A stretch of DNA of 64,000 bases from Aquila chrysaetos chrysaetos (taxonomy: Eukaryota > Chordata > Aves > Accipitriformes > Accipitridae), in NCBI RefSeq assembly GCF_900496995.4, contig NC_044029.1:9114001-9178000 (forward strand), read 5' to 3'. Positions 49,985 through 63,318 of the stretch are shown piece after piece. A program made the position numbers and the translations under genes. The stretch's first letter is position 1. The number at the start of each line of letters is the position of its first letter. Under the pieces are notes generated by a model. The model saw nothing but the letters and a program-made list of their open reading frames with translations, had not been told where the DNA came from and searched no databases.

Positions 49985-49989
49985 AGATT
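49985..49989. repeat. Right target-site duplication AGATT
   Basis: Direct pentamer repeat flanking the LTR on its right; identical to 49416-49420. Confidence 0.85.
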
Positions 49990-52627
49990 ACACACTCTGG
50001 AGTGAGTACTGCGATCAATTACATTGAGGACCATGAAGGGCCTATCAATAGATCCAATCATTCCAGCTTCTCAGATGGAATAATTGTCATCATTTCTGGG
50101 CTGTAAGCATGAAACACATCGTCTGGTACAATTATAGAAGCAGCTTAGACAAAATGAACTTATCACTTTGTTTTGTTAGCCTTCTCAAATATAATTCTAG
50201 GTCAGACTAGGGTCAGGCTGTATCACTTCTACTCACGTTAACTTGTACTTCACCAAAAAGTAGATTCTTGCTTTCACTGTGCACAATATTACACGTTACT
50301 GTAGGCCAGCTGACATACAGCAAGCATCCATGAAAAAATGTTTAGTCACATCAAATGTGAGGTGACTAGCCTTAAATTAAGCTTCTTGCATTCTTGCTTA
50401 ATTAAATTAAATTAGCCCGTGTTTGCAGTGACTACTGACAGTGACTGAGCCTCAGCTGACAAATATCCTGTAATCGCCACAACAGTTTGAAGGCATATTG
50501 CAATTAACTGCAAAGTTTGTGGGGTTTTGTTGGTTTTGTGTTTGTTTGCTATTTTTTTCAAGGAGAATTTAAAAAAAAATCCAGACGTTGTTTTCCCTGT
50601 AAGGTGGTCCTGACAGATAAGACCTTCTGAGAGCTTCAAGCACCAAAACGTCCATTCTAAGTCTAGCAAGCAAGTTTGTAATCAAAAGTGCTGTCATAGC
50701 TAATGGGTTTGAGATTTGGAGTGGGAAGCTTTTACATCTCAGGTATACATGCTTAATCCTTTATACTGCCACAAGAACGTTAAGCCCTGATGCTTTAAGC
50801 TGCACAAAAGCCCACTCCTGCCACTGCACAGACCTGCACTGAAGGAAGGAAAAGCTGTGGGACTGCGAGAGTCAGGTGTAAATTAAGCCCCTGAGAAGCT
50901 GAGAGGTAATCAACATGAAAAGCAACGATTAACCCTTCCAACACTTCTTTGAAAAGGTAGACTTCATCAATATATAAGCAATATTAAAACTGAAGAGTAG
51001 GTGAAATTAAAAGATTGCATTTTATATTTTTAAAAAACCCTACCTAATAAGCAATACGACTCAGTAATCCAAAAAAAGCGAGTTTCATGCTTCAGTCATT
51101 CCTCAGCTGAACCTTTCAATCAAGCTAACAAATTGTTTGCTTTGTTTTAGCCTGTAAAAGTGGAATCTGCCAGCTGAATGGTTAGCACTGTGGCAAAAAG
51201 TGCTTAGCAAACAACCCTGAACCTATTCAAGAGGAGGGAGGTGAGGCTGTTAGAAAAATCAGGGAGGGACATGATGGTTTTAGAAAAATCAAATTAGTAT
51301 GCAATAAATCACAGCTGTGACATTGAAGGTAGAGATGAACATAACTGTGAGAATCCAATCACTGAAAAAAAGTGAAATTAGGACAGAAAAAGATACCCAT
51401 TACTGAAGTTATTTTTGGATTTTCTTTGGTAAATAAATTGAGGTACAATATTTTCACTAAAGGTTAACATCATGCAAGTCCTAAAAGTATTAGCATGTCA
51501 GAGGAAAAAGTTGTTCATCAAGTCTGTGACAGAGAAAACTAATTATTAACATACAAGAGGTATTATAACTGGACTTTACAAAACAAAAACAATAACAAAG
51601 ACTAAGAGTACATTTTACCCTCATGCTCATGAGACAGCATTCATAGAACTAGATACTTTGGTTTATACCAACTAGAATCTGCCCTTTTTAATATGAGCTC
51701 AAGGTAACAGAAACACATATAAATTCAAGAGGCTTGGGATTTATTAGGGGTGCTGGTTGTATTTTTATTTTTCTCCCTTTTTTTGTGTGTTTAAAATATC
51801 AGTTAAAAACTCACCTGACTTTCAGAAATTACAGCTTTTTATTTCAATTATATTTTGCTACAGCAAAAATAAATTTTAAGCTGAGATTCCTCCCCCTACC
51901 GCTTGATTACTTGGCTTTGTCCTATCAATCATGATTATGTTCCTGCTACAATAATTACAGTTTTTAATCAATTTTCAAACATCATTGCTTAGTGGACTGT
52001 GAAGTGCAGTTGAAGTCCATCATAAGAGAGGTCATACTGAAAACGACCAGAAATAATGCTTTTTGCAGATTGGGAGGAGGGGTTATACATAGGAACGACA
52101 GAGAGATCGCCGCCTTATCAGGCTTTAACATTCATTCAGTGCAGCATTGAAATAATTATAATTGTGCACTCGACAAACTCAAACATGAATTAGTTGGATA
52201 CTCTAGTTGGCATAATAACAGAAGCTCTCCAGGCATTTGGAGGGAATATATCTTCCAATAAATTATATTTTCCTAAACATAAAAGAAAAAACATTCCTTT
52301 TGTAAGGCGTCCCTGTTATAATTAGATAATGTGACCTTGCACAGTAAAACAACTCCCCGTTAGAGACCAGCACTTGCTCTGCTCCAGCACTGGTGCTTTA
52401 AAGCAGCTTCTGTCTTCATGCTCTTAATAACACAGCTTCACGTTCCCTGAGTGAGGCAGTAGGCTCTGACAGAAAAATATAGTGTACTTGAGGGGTTTCT
52501 CACGTAAAAGTTCCTGAACAGAGTACGTGTAAGAATAATTTTTATTGTGTTAGGAGATCAGAAAAATCATCAGAGGAACCAACATATAAATGTAAGCAAG
52601 TCTTTGTCCCAAACAGTTTTCTACAGT

Positions 52628-52692
52628 GAAATTTTAGCCACTCAAGTCAATGACAAAACTGTTATCATCTTCAACTGGGACAGGATTTCTTC
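52628..52692. repeat. Ancient repeat relic with paired CAATGACA / CAACTGGGACAGG motifs
   Basis: CACTCAAGTCAATGACAAAA followed by TCAACTGGGACAGGATTTC resembles the tail of the same class of old amniote repeat (AAGTCAATGGCAAAACTCC, then TCAATGGGAGCAGGATTTGG). It is diverged and cannot be coding. Confidence 0.45.
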
Positions 52693-55600
52693 CTTACAAG
52701 CCAAGTAGGTGAAAAAAAGGGGCACATTGTCTGAAAAGCAGCAGAAACTGTAAGGCAAGATCTGTCGGTTGGGAACAGGCCCTCAAGCAGAAGGACCCTT
52801 GAAAAGTTTCCTGTTTGAAGTAGCATGTTTGTTTATTTTTTCCCGGTTTGTCACATAAAGTGCTATGTCTTGTTCTGTCTGGATTTTGTTAGTAATCAAA
52901 ACTTCTCTCTTCAAGAGAGTCTGATGTATTGTCCTCCCCTGGTTTTCAAAGTACCACCAAGACAGAAATGGCTGGCAGGGGAAATTACTGCCAGAAAAGT
53001 ACCATCATATTAAAGCATTTATTTAAAAGCCATAACTATCATCTGGACCTTTTCCAGCATTTCCATATTTCAGATACAGGATATACTGTATCTAATATAG
53101 AGGGATCGGAGCAAATCTTTGCCATTGAACTTTGCAGTGAGTGAGACTGCACTAAAAAAACCCTTCAGTTCTTCTAATTGGGCATCCAGCTTTGTGAATC
53201 AAGCAGGCTCCTAGGGCTTAGCTATACGCACGGAGTTATCGTCCCCCTTGTAGCAGGTCTGCTCTACTTGTTCATCGTAGTCATCAATGTTTAATTTAAC
53301 AGATGGTTGGAACCTGTACAATTCCTCTTAAGAGGTACGGAGTATGGTTATATCATCCCCAATGTTGAATTAAAAGTAGAAATCCAACACCAAGTGATGC
53401 TGCTTATTCAGTATAAGTTGATCGATCATTTCTACAGCTCTGATCTGAAATGTTTGAGGCAATTTTACGTTTTAAGTATTACTGCCTTTTCTCGTCATTT
53501 AAGAGGCAAAGAGAGAGGTGCATATTAAAAATCTATTAACCCTGCAAATAAGTGATTTATATAAAAGTTAGATTTGTGTACCCTGTTATTCCTACTTATG
53601 GTCCCCTGAATGCAGCAGAAAAACTAATTACTTTTATTTATACAGTCCCATTAGAGTAGAGTACTTTACAGCCAACTAGAAGAAACAAATCACTGCTCTC
53701 AGGACAGTGCTGCCTGCAATGAATATAGCAGGGCAAGCAGGGACAAGAGCCAAAGGTAGGAGTGAGGTGATGGGAAGACTAGGGTTAGGGAAGTTCAAGA
53801 GACGATCTCTCCATCTTGTCACTTCCAGAGATTCTAAGCAGGAAACAGTCAAGATGGATGTGACAATTCGGCATTTGCCAAAAAATGTCATGTAGTCCCA
53901 TTCAACCCAAACTTCTGAGAGCCCAAATATCAGTTGGTATTTTTACAATAAGAAATAAAAATGGACAAAGCAATCAGTTGCAGTGCAGCTTCCCACATTG
54001 TCAGTCTGCCTTTTTTTCTCCTGAAGTAGTAAGTCTTGTCCCCAGGAATCATGTTAAAAAAAAAAAAAAGAAGAAAAAAATCCTGTATACTTTAATAAAG
54101 GGCTTCTTTTCCCCTTGTTTTACCTTCAAATGCCTTCTTTTCTGCAGTTATGTTGAATTCAGTTTTAAAAGCCCACGTTTCTCCATCATGACACTTTTGC
54201 TGGTTAAATCAATTTCTCATCAGAACTTGAACTAAAATGGCTTCTGTTCTCACACCAAATTCCATAGACTTACTTTCAGAATTTTTTATTTTTTTTTCCC
54301 CTTAGGGCTAGGACTGAAATGGAGATTTCTCCCCCTGCTTTTTGTTTAGCTGTTAGTGAGTTGTTATGGCTACTTTTTAATTCTGAAGGTGAAAAAAACC
54401 CCCCAGGAAACATGTCTTTGAACCCTCTAGCAAATGAGGACAGTAGGTTCAGGTAAGTGTCTGCTCTACTGCATAGCTTTGCAAGGTAATAATACCTGAT
54501 ACAAAACAAGAGGTCTGTTAAATTTGCACACTTTGTTTATAAATGCTTTTAGGATCCTTTGGGCCAGTTTTGCTATCATTTTGCATTTTGTGTCCCTCAG
54601 GACTAATGAGGTCACTGGGCTTCCACCTCTGCAAAGCAAACAATTCACATAATCGAGATAGGTGGTCTTTTTCATATTGCATTTTGTAAATAAGCTGGAT
54701 GAAATCCATGCACGGTTGCCAACTTGCATTTGCTTCTCCCTCCTGTCTCACTGACCATTCACTGGGGAACTATCAAGGTCCAGCCTGCTTCTCCCAGCTC
54801 AGCTTCTCCGGATGGTTAATTAACTCTTGTCCAGCTTCTAAAGGTATTTACAGTAGAAATCATGCTTTTCCAGTCCCTGCGTACCCTTTCCAAGCATACG
54901 AAAGATTAAATCTTCACATACAAGCAACAAGCTATCAGCCAAGGCAATCAGAGACCCCATGCATACCAGCCATTAGAAGGTTATCTTTGTACGCCAGAAA
55001 GCTGGACCAGTTCAAAAGATGCAGAAAAAAAGAAAACTTCCTGTGTAATTCCTGCCAGTACTCCTTTCCGAGACTTCGCGTGTCATATTCTAGGTGTTCC
55101 AGGTATGACCTTCATTTAGTTTATGCATTACTTTCAGAAATAGACTTGACCTTGAGACTCAGATGGGCTCACCTGATTTCAGGATTAGCAAAATTATGGT
55201 GGACATCCTGACGAGCTGCAGTTGGCATAAGAGTAGCATGAAGATCCTGCTTCATATTCTTGTGCCTCTTCCAGGGAAACGCGAGAGATGTTTCCATAGC
55301 TTCACTTGGAGTTACCTGGGCCCAGGTGCATGCATCAGTTTTCTGTAGATCACTGTGGGCTTTGTACAGCTAATTATATGTTTATATGAGAACAAAGCTA
55401 AAAAAGTAACTAAATACAACCACAAGATTTCTCCTTCCTTGTCCTTATTCCTAAACTTCCCTCAAAATAAAAGAAATATTAAAAAGATGATCTGTTTGAT
55501 GACATCTTTTATTAGTCATTTCTCAATTAAATTTGAAAAACTATTTCAAATATACCTTAGTTTATAAACAGTAGATTTAAAAATGCACTATAACTCAAAT

Positions 55601-56809
55601 TATGATGAAAAAACAAGGTAAGTAAACAGCAAAACACGATAGAACTTTAACAAATATTACACTGATCAATACAAAAAGCATTTGAGTAAACTAATCTGTA
55701 AATCTAAATATTAACAACTCTATTTGCAGCGACTAGGATTCCTTCTCTTTTCAAAATCACGAGCTTCACTGAGTTAAACAAAAATATACTGTTATATGGT
55801 CACTTCTAATTGACATTTATATATCGCTACTGAGAGACCACAAAACTCCTGAACAGTACACATCTCATTTCGCGTAGCTTGACCTCTTTTTCTTCTTCCC
55901 ATGCCAAATAGAGAAAATTTTTCATATCTATCAGAATAAACCTTATAGTAAATAACTTACTCAAAATCAGCTGGGTAAATATGTGCAGCGCTGACAAGGA
56001 AGATTAGTACAACAGCTGTGATGGTGCCAACGGGACATACATCTGTACACGTGTATAAAGCATGTCTTTAGCATGATAAAGTGCAAAACCTGTCAACTTG
56101 ATATCAAGTTATTCTTAGAATGTTGAAGCCAGTTGGAAGTCAATCATAATCTCATGAGATAAGCTTGCAAACCGCACTTGCAAGGAACTTTTAGAATAGT
56201 TTATACCACTTTTTATCTTTTCATTTAAGTAGTTTCATTTGGGTTTTTAACTTCTCATTTTTTAAAATCAGCAAGAAAATGTTTGCTGGTTTTTTGGTCA
56301 TAACATTGCAGGCAGAAAAGATTGACCCTCTGAAGAACTTGCTTTGATACATCTTTGTTTGACACATTTGTACTTCTTAGATTGAACAATGATGGGCAGC
56401 AAAGGCAGAAGAGATCCAGATGGAAAGGCGCTCTCTTATCAGACAAGCTGATACAGTTAGAAAAAGTGGACAAGATTTTCAATTCCTGAATCTTTCCATC
56501 AAGACTTAAAATTTACATTAATGAGAGACCTGGTGTAGACCTAAGTTTACAGTCTTTGCGAAAAAGCAAAACAAGTTTTATTTCTTTTTAACACCTTTGG
56601 CTATAAGGCACAAAACTGGTGTAGAAGCTCAGTTCACACCCAGAACTGTAATCTGCCTTTAGCTTCAGGGAAAGCAGTTCCTCTTCTAGTCTCTAAATCA
56701 TTCATAAAACTAAGGAGAAGAGAAAGGGGAAACAATTATTCTGTGCAAGAATACCCTAAAGACCCTTTCAACTAATGAGAACAATCAGGAGACTTATTCC
56801 ATAAAAACA

Positions 56810-56826
56810 CCCCCCCCCCCCCCCCC
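56810..56826. repeat. C17 homopolymer
   Basis: Seventeen consecutive C residues after ATAAAAACAC and before GCCAAATATCC, in AT-rich DNA. Confidence 0.9.
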
Positions 56827-58572
56827 GCCAAATATCCAGAAACACAAACAAATTTACAGTTATATAGCTAAAAGATTGATTGCCACTGAAACTTGATAGA
56901 GAAACTGCATTTCAGAGGGAGGAACAGTAATTAAAATAAAGATTTTTTTTTGTGACAGAGCCACCAGGCTCCATGAATTTTAAGGCATAATTGCCATTCA
57001 TAGAGCTCTGTTGTTATTAATAGCATGTTTATTTTTTTAAAAAAATAATCAATTGTTAAAGACTTTCTTTCATTAAGAAGTAGCAAAGGACAAAAAATGC
57101 TACGAAATGATGGTGGTTGAGAAGAAAGAAAAGATCATATTCTACAGCAGGAGTAAGACATGTTTTCTAGCATCCTACATCTTGTCATATAAAAATATTC
57201 ACTGCCACAATAGGAAGAACAATGCTGGATTCCAGAAACTGTGGGTGTGCAAAAGTGACTCTTTGTTGCAATGATTGGCTTTGCATATTGGATAGAAACC
57301 AGAAGAGCAAATTGATTTAATATAAAGAACAATACACTGTATTATACACTCATGTACTTTAGAGAAACTTCTGGTTGTGGTTGCAACAAACATGACAAGA
57401 TAATAAATCAATCAATTCTATGTAAATTTAATTCTCATTGTAATAAAGAAAAATACTGGGTATGCAGGAACATCTGTTTTCAAGAAAATTAGAGACAAAA
57501 TAAAATATATTTCTCCAGAAAAGGACAAAAAATGCTTTGCTGACAGGAAAAAAATCTAGAGAAGAAACAAACGAAGCCTCTCAAATAATCTCTACTTTCT
57601 GGGATTACTTGGTATAGCAAACCACGGTATAATTGGGTTGAAAAATCTGTTCACCTGGGTTAAATCATTCCTGAAATCAAAACTGAACTCAATTTTAGCC
57701 ATCAAAGCCAAGCTCCATTTCTGCTTAGCTCAAAACAGAACCTGCGGCTTAAACTGTTCAAACTCTGCAGGAACACTGCTTCATACAATCAGGTTCAGAG
57801 TTTCAGAAAAACAAAAATATCCATGTAAAAAGAGAACGTCAGCAGCTAAGGGACTGGTAATGCAAGGAAAGATAGGCTTATGCACACGTTCTATCAAATA
57901 CTAAAAAAAACCCCCCACAACCGTTCTCACTGCACATGGCTTCCATACCTGTTTCTTCAAAGGGAAATCTTAAGGTTTTTTAAAACATAAATTTGTGCTC
58001 AAATGCACACAGACTGACACAAATTCGTAAATATAAACAACAATTTAATCTTCCAACCTTGCACAGAAATATCTGTAAGCTCAATAATTTCAGTAAGTAA
58101 ATATAATTACGCTTTGTCACTGAAACTATATTCAAAATAAATAAGTATACAGCAACCATGCATGATTTAATCTATTTTATCTTACACCTTTCTAGAAGGT
58201 CCACTCTGATGTTTCTGCCCTTCTGAAACGCTTCCTCATATGTAACTGTCAGCGCTGTCTGACTCTAGAACTGTGGCACCACCAAAGAGCCAGTGGACAA
58301 CGACAGGGTAAATATGATAAAATAAAGAATATAGGGGGAAGGGAGAAACACCAATTTGAAATCTGAACACAAATGCAACCACAAAGGATTTCTAATCAAG
58401 TGGTGTAACTTGAGGCACTCATTCAGTCTTTCATGGGGAATATATTGTTATGTCCTGAACTCCATTATACTGTCTTCTGAGGCCAGCATTTCTGGTTGGT
58501 AATGTTTGGGTTTGAATTATTATTATACCAACAGAACTTAGAACTTTTCCCAAGACTGTATTGCTTTTTAAA

Positions 58573-58596
58573 TTTTATTTTATTTTATTTTATTTA
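58573..58596. repeat. (TTTTA)n microsatellite
   Basis: About four and a half tandem ATTTT units. Confidence 0.85.
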
Positions 58597-60105
58597 CTAA
58601 TGCATACCCTTTCCCATAGTTTATTCTAGCATGACTTGAACTTGGGGTTCCTTCTTTGTTGTTGGAAAAGTCTGTCCCTCTAACATTCTTACTCATTTCC
58701 AGAAAAATGTCCGCGTCTCCTCCCTGACACCTCCCTCCCCACCCCCTGCATAACATCAGACATATTATATTCCTTAAAACACATTCTTCCAATGTCACAC
58801 TACTGAATCTCAGAGAGATTAAATGTTCAGTATCTGTGTGAAGCAAGGCAGGTATTTTTCAAACTGCAGGGTCAGTCCAACTGAGGGAGCATATCTAACA
58901 TCTGAGTGGGGGCTCTGTTTTATTTGAAAGGGCCAGAAATACAAGTTTCAAAGAGGGAAGTGGTTATAAGGGCTTCTCTTTAGATTTCACACAATTTATT
59001 TCGAAATCTCCAGATTCTCTCACTAAAGCCTCTCCTTTGCAACCCTTAGGGACGCAGCAAAATAAACGTAGTAATTCAGCTGTCAGGGACTGTTCTCACA
59101 CTTGAACTGGAGGCAAAGTCTCTCTCACGCTACCAGCAGTCACCCCGGTGGGGCAAAGCTGCTATGGGAATGCCGACAACAGAGCGTCCCAAGCCAGACC
59201 CAAACGAGCCGGTATATTTACACAGAATAATTTAGTGCCTTACCTTTATACTAGTTCAAATCCCAGAAGGAATACAGCCATCTGTGCCAGCTACAGAGAG
59301 CAAGTTCAGAAGGGCCTGTGTGAGACGGCAGGACTAAAAAGCCACCGCAGAGCTGCTGTGAGCCTCCGTTGGGAATGGAGATGGATCGGGTACCTGCTGC
59401 CCCAAAAGTGTGATGCTTGGAAGAACAGAAACATCGGAAGCACAACACAAGGCAGACAGAACCGGCTCTCGCAGAGAAGGGTTTAGGGGTAAGATGCCAG
59501 AGCGGGACTTCAAGCCCATGTTTAGACTCTATCTCCGTGAGAAAGGAGTGACACAGATCAGATTATTCTTTGCATACTCATCATCATCTGCCACTTCATC
59601 AAAACCCACTTAGGCAAGGAATGACCACGTCTGAAGGCGAGGCGTGACCTTTGATACAGACAAGGCATGAGAGCTGCAGTTGGAAGTGAGTGCCCCAAAT
59701 CCTCTCTAGTGGTCTGCTCGTGCCCATCAACGTTTTTCAACTGTAGAGCAAATCTGTCAACGGGTAGGACCTGAACGCAGCCGACCTGGGAAGGTGTGAG
59801 GGTATCAGTGTTAGGTCCGCTGAGCTAAGAAGGCTCTGTCTGTAGAAGATTAAGAGAAAACCAAAAGGCCAAAGAATAATGTCACTTCACAACACTTCTG
59901 CGCAGCAAGGCAGCAGATTTAAAACTGATCGTGTGACATTGCAGCACGAGAGGAAGGTGATGTCAGACACTAAAAAGACCATGTATGTCAGTGAAGATTT
60001 CTTTCCAGCTTTTGTAGCCAATTATACATTTTAGAAGCATTTTTACTGACATCGTTTTTGTATGTCAATATCAAAATAATTTATAAATACATCTTATCAT
60101 CAGCA

Positions 60106-63100
60106 TTTATTCTCCCAGAGTTTAGAAACAACAATCAAATATAATAGTTACCATACCCCTTTGGCTAGATTTAGTGAGTAGAAATATTAAAAAACGCTTC
60201 CAGAGAAACTTTTTGAAAATATCTGCTGAAGTATTATTGCACTATAGAAGAAAGCCAGCTGTGGTAGGTTGTACTCTACTTATGCTATATAGTTCTCCCA
60301 AATGTAAACCAGTCAATATAACTCATTACATTAGAATAAGTTAAAAAAAGAAGTGTTGTTACAGTAACAGATAAAGGAATGCACAGTGTATTAGTTATCA
60401 ATGCTTTATTATTGAAAACAAAATTGAAATTCTCTTATCTGGCACATAAACAATTATTTCTACAAAAAGGAAAGCCTACAAATCTGATAATTTATACAAA
60501 TAACAGTTTTTCAAAAAATAAAATTTTAATTTAGTAAACTTGACTTGTGCTCTTTTATTTTTTTTTTAGCACTGTCTGCAATAATCCACCATAAATCCCT
60601 GAGCAGAGAGACGTATTTTAAACGTTTTAAATTTTTCCCAAAAGAAGAAAGTTATCAAGCCCAGACCTATATTAAAAAAATGTATTCAGGGACGTTCTTG
60701 TTAAATTTACGCTAGTCCTTTTTTTCTTTCTTTTCTTTTTCTTTTTTTTTAAGAAACAAACAAAACCAGTTATCAATGCAAGCATGACACTGCATCACAG
60801 GAGTGCTCCCCCTCTCCCCCTTCTGTGCAATGAATAAAAATTACTAAACAAGAATGAATACAACTTGAAGGAGACAAATAACATAGTGAATGGTTAAGAC
60901 CAAGAAGCCATCGAAGTTTGATGGCTGTTGAGCAAATAAAGCTGCAGGATACCACAGTTTTTTACTGAGTTCAGTTATAGTTACTATCTAATTTATTTCT
61001 ATACTTTTTCCAGAAAGTCAGTGAAGCAGGAGAGTAAGTTCAAGCTACCGTTGTATTCTAACTCTGGTTTCAATGATAAAGTAGAAAATCAACTTTTGAC
61101 CCTCCAATTTTGCTTTTCCAGCCATAACATTATTTGAAAAAAACTTGACACACTCCACAAAACCAAGCAATCTTGCCCCTCTGGCCCTTCTGGTAGTCAA
61201 CTGGTACGCCAGTTGTAAACTTACCAACTTACGGTATTTTAGCCAGCAAGAGGAAAGAAAAGGAAACACACACTACTACAATTTTTTACTATACTGACTT
61301 TGAAACAGCTACTCCCCAATCTATTTCAATACAGATTTAAAATCCAAGTTTAAGGGGAGAATGACCAAGAAGGCAGAGTATAACTCAAGCGTCCCCTTTC
61401 CCGTTAGGTACACACACTAATCACAAAAATGCAAGGAAAACCAAATAAAAGAAATAGCAACACTTACAGATTGCTGTGTTAATGGCAGGTAACGTTGCTG
61501 CAGTCAAGTAATAAATAAATAAATACAGCAAAGTATTCTTCTCTACAGTTTTGTTGGAATGGTGCTCAACAGTTAAAAAGCAAAAAAACCCCAAACCCTT
61601 TCTCAGTAATAAAGAGTTTTTAACAGAAGATCCTGAAGAAGCTTCAGTTCAAGGTGCTCTACCACTTTAACATTATATCTACCATTATGAAAAGAACACT
61701 GAAGCAGATACCAACAGGTCATTAAATGAAATAGTAAATTTTCTTACAAGCAATAATACTTATTCCAAAGAAAGTAGTTAACAAATGGCCTGGAAAAGAC
61801 TGACTAAAGCTTCAATACATTGCAATTTAAAATAAATTATTTTTACATTTAAAAACTGAAGATTAAAACAGTAACTATGCCAAATCATTCTGAAACAGAA
61901 ATAAATTGAACCTCACCAAAAGCATATTTAGATATTTGACAGCTCTGCTGCTAGCACACATCAGAATAGAAACAGAATGCTAATATTTGGTTAGAATCTG
62001 AATAGGTAATATTTTTTAAAACACCACCACTGTGAAAAGTAACTGGCAACCACCTTTACAGATTTCTCTTGATCTACACTGTTTCAAGCATGATCTAACC
62101 CAGTCCCTTCAGTTATTTGCTAGCCTCACTTATGTGTAACATCCCTTTTTCTCTGAGTTGCTCATGAAGTCTCATTTGTAGCATATCCAAGCACTAGTAT
62201 TTTCAAATCTCACTTGGCTGAGTTATTGCAAAAATATTGTATGCAGAGTCCACTTTAAAGTTGGTCTTATCTGACAGCAGTGTAAAAAGAGTCAAGCACA
62301 TTGTTCTATAATACCATTTTTTTTTTTCTCAAGATGACAGTCTGACCACACTCATTTGATATCAGGGCAAACATCAGTCTTGCTTCTATTGTTAAATCAC
62401 ACCTCTGGACTTTTCTTTTTTTTAAGCACTCCACATACACATCTGATGTAGAATATGAGCGGTTCCTTTCCGTCTAGCCCACAGCCATTTGACTGTGTAT
62501 CTCAAGAAAACCACATTAAAACTTAACAAGCTGAAATAATATGCATATTCTCAGTAAACAATTTTGAATGCTGTCATCTAATCACAAGTGACAGGTTTGA
62601 AAAAAATTGGCCGTATAAGCTGTGAAATTGGTAAGCAAGTGGTCCTAAAGTGAGATACAGCAGCATTAAGACAAACTGCAAACACACTGGATTTAGTATA
62701 CATTTTAATGAGTTACAGTATCAGCAAAGTACTTTAACCTACTATTACCGCTTTTACTCCCATATGGCTTAGTGTATACTGTACAATTTTCCCTTAGTAT
62801 TTCTATGACAGTATACATTTCAAATACCCACCCAAAAGTGAGCAATATGGGATTTGCAATGATCTATCAAATATGCCAAAACACCTTCTCTCAAGTGCTA
62901 TGGTTCTAAACATTTTTGTGGGGTTACAAGTCCTTCATGAATATCTCAAAGTCTCCCTTTTTCTATTTATCTAGCAAAAAAATTTATGCCAAAAAAGCAG
63001 AATAGCTTCTCCTAGCAGCAATTAAGACCTCTGATCCTTGCGGTCAAGTCCAATGAGTTCTCTGATCAGACAATTGTGTGGAAGTTCTAGTTCGTGGTTT

Positions 63101-63138
63101 TAATCAATTCAAGAAAAAAAAGTTCAGAGTTTTCATCA
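60106..63138 (-). other. Probable 3' UTR of the TMTC gene, extent uncertain
   Basis: Because the coding sequence stops at 63139, transcription must continue leftward. The stretch is AT-rich, with no competing gene and no recognisable transposon. Minus-strand AATAAA hexamers (TTTATT on the plus strand) occur at 60992-60997, 60554-60559, 60405-60410 and 60106-60111, so the UTR may be about 2.1 to 3.0 kb long. Which one is used cannot be decided from sequence alone. A long pyrimidine tract on the plus strand lies at about 60719-60750. The UTR assignment is inference from position; only the stop codon and the hexamers are seen. Confidence 0.45.
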
Positions 63139-63318
63139 TCATGTTTTGGATGTCTTCAAACCTTGTTTCTCCATGATATTCCACAATTTGCGAAGATTGG
63201 ACTGAGTGATGACATCATCAGGTTTAAGTTGAAGAGCAAGGAGGTAGTTTTCTTCAGCTTCTTTCAGTTTACCATTCAGATGGAGAATGGCTCCAAGATT
63301 CATTAGGGCAGCTGGGTA
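63139..63318 (-). CDS. TMTC1: Last coding exon of a TMTC-family TPR protein (probably TMTC1), partial
   Basis: Reading on the minus strand from 63318, this exon encodes 59 residues and a TGA stop at 63141-63139. It begins YPAALMNLGAILHLNGKL and ends NIMEKQGLKTSKT. The first ~34 residues fit a tetratricopeptide repeat: paired helices with the A-LMNLGAILHLNGK-KEAEENYLLALQLKPDD spacing (small residues at TPR positions 8 and 20, Pro near the end). The acceptor is strong: T12 at 63337-63326 and CAG at 63321-63319. The open frame runs three residues further upstream, but those codons overlap the splice signal. TMTC proteins are ER membrane proteins with C-terminal TPRs that take part in O-mannosylation of cadherins (family knowledge). 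I chose TMTC1 because the tails I remember for TMTC2 (KRLQEVREKDQT) and TMTC4 (RKLELMQKKAV) differ. TMTC3 is less firmly excluded. All earlier exons lie beyond 64000. Confidence 0.82.
   Translation of the reverse strand, partial: YPAALMNLGAILHLNGKLKEAEENYLLALQLKPDDVITQSNLRKLWNIMEKQGLKTSKT

Larger units (their letters stand above)
49990..60105. other. Intergenic AT-rich DNA upstream of the UTR end
   Basis: Contains the relic at 52628, the C17 tract and the (TTTTA)n tract. The 170-codon frame at 54699-55211 has no domain. 59040-59790 is less AT-rich, with scattered CpGs and several overlapping short frames, but no promoter or splice signals can be defended. Confidence 0.55.

Noticed and set aside
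54699..55211. 170-codon open frame, plus strand
   Set aside because: No recognisable family or periodicity, overlapping open frames in other phases and on the other strand, no gene context.
59148..59486. 112-codon plus-strand frame with three overlapping frames on the two strands
   Set aside because: No motif and no exon boundaries; overlapping frames on both strands are typical of locally higher GC content.
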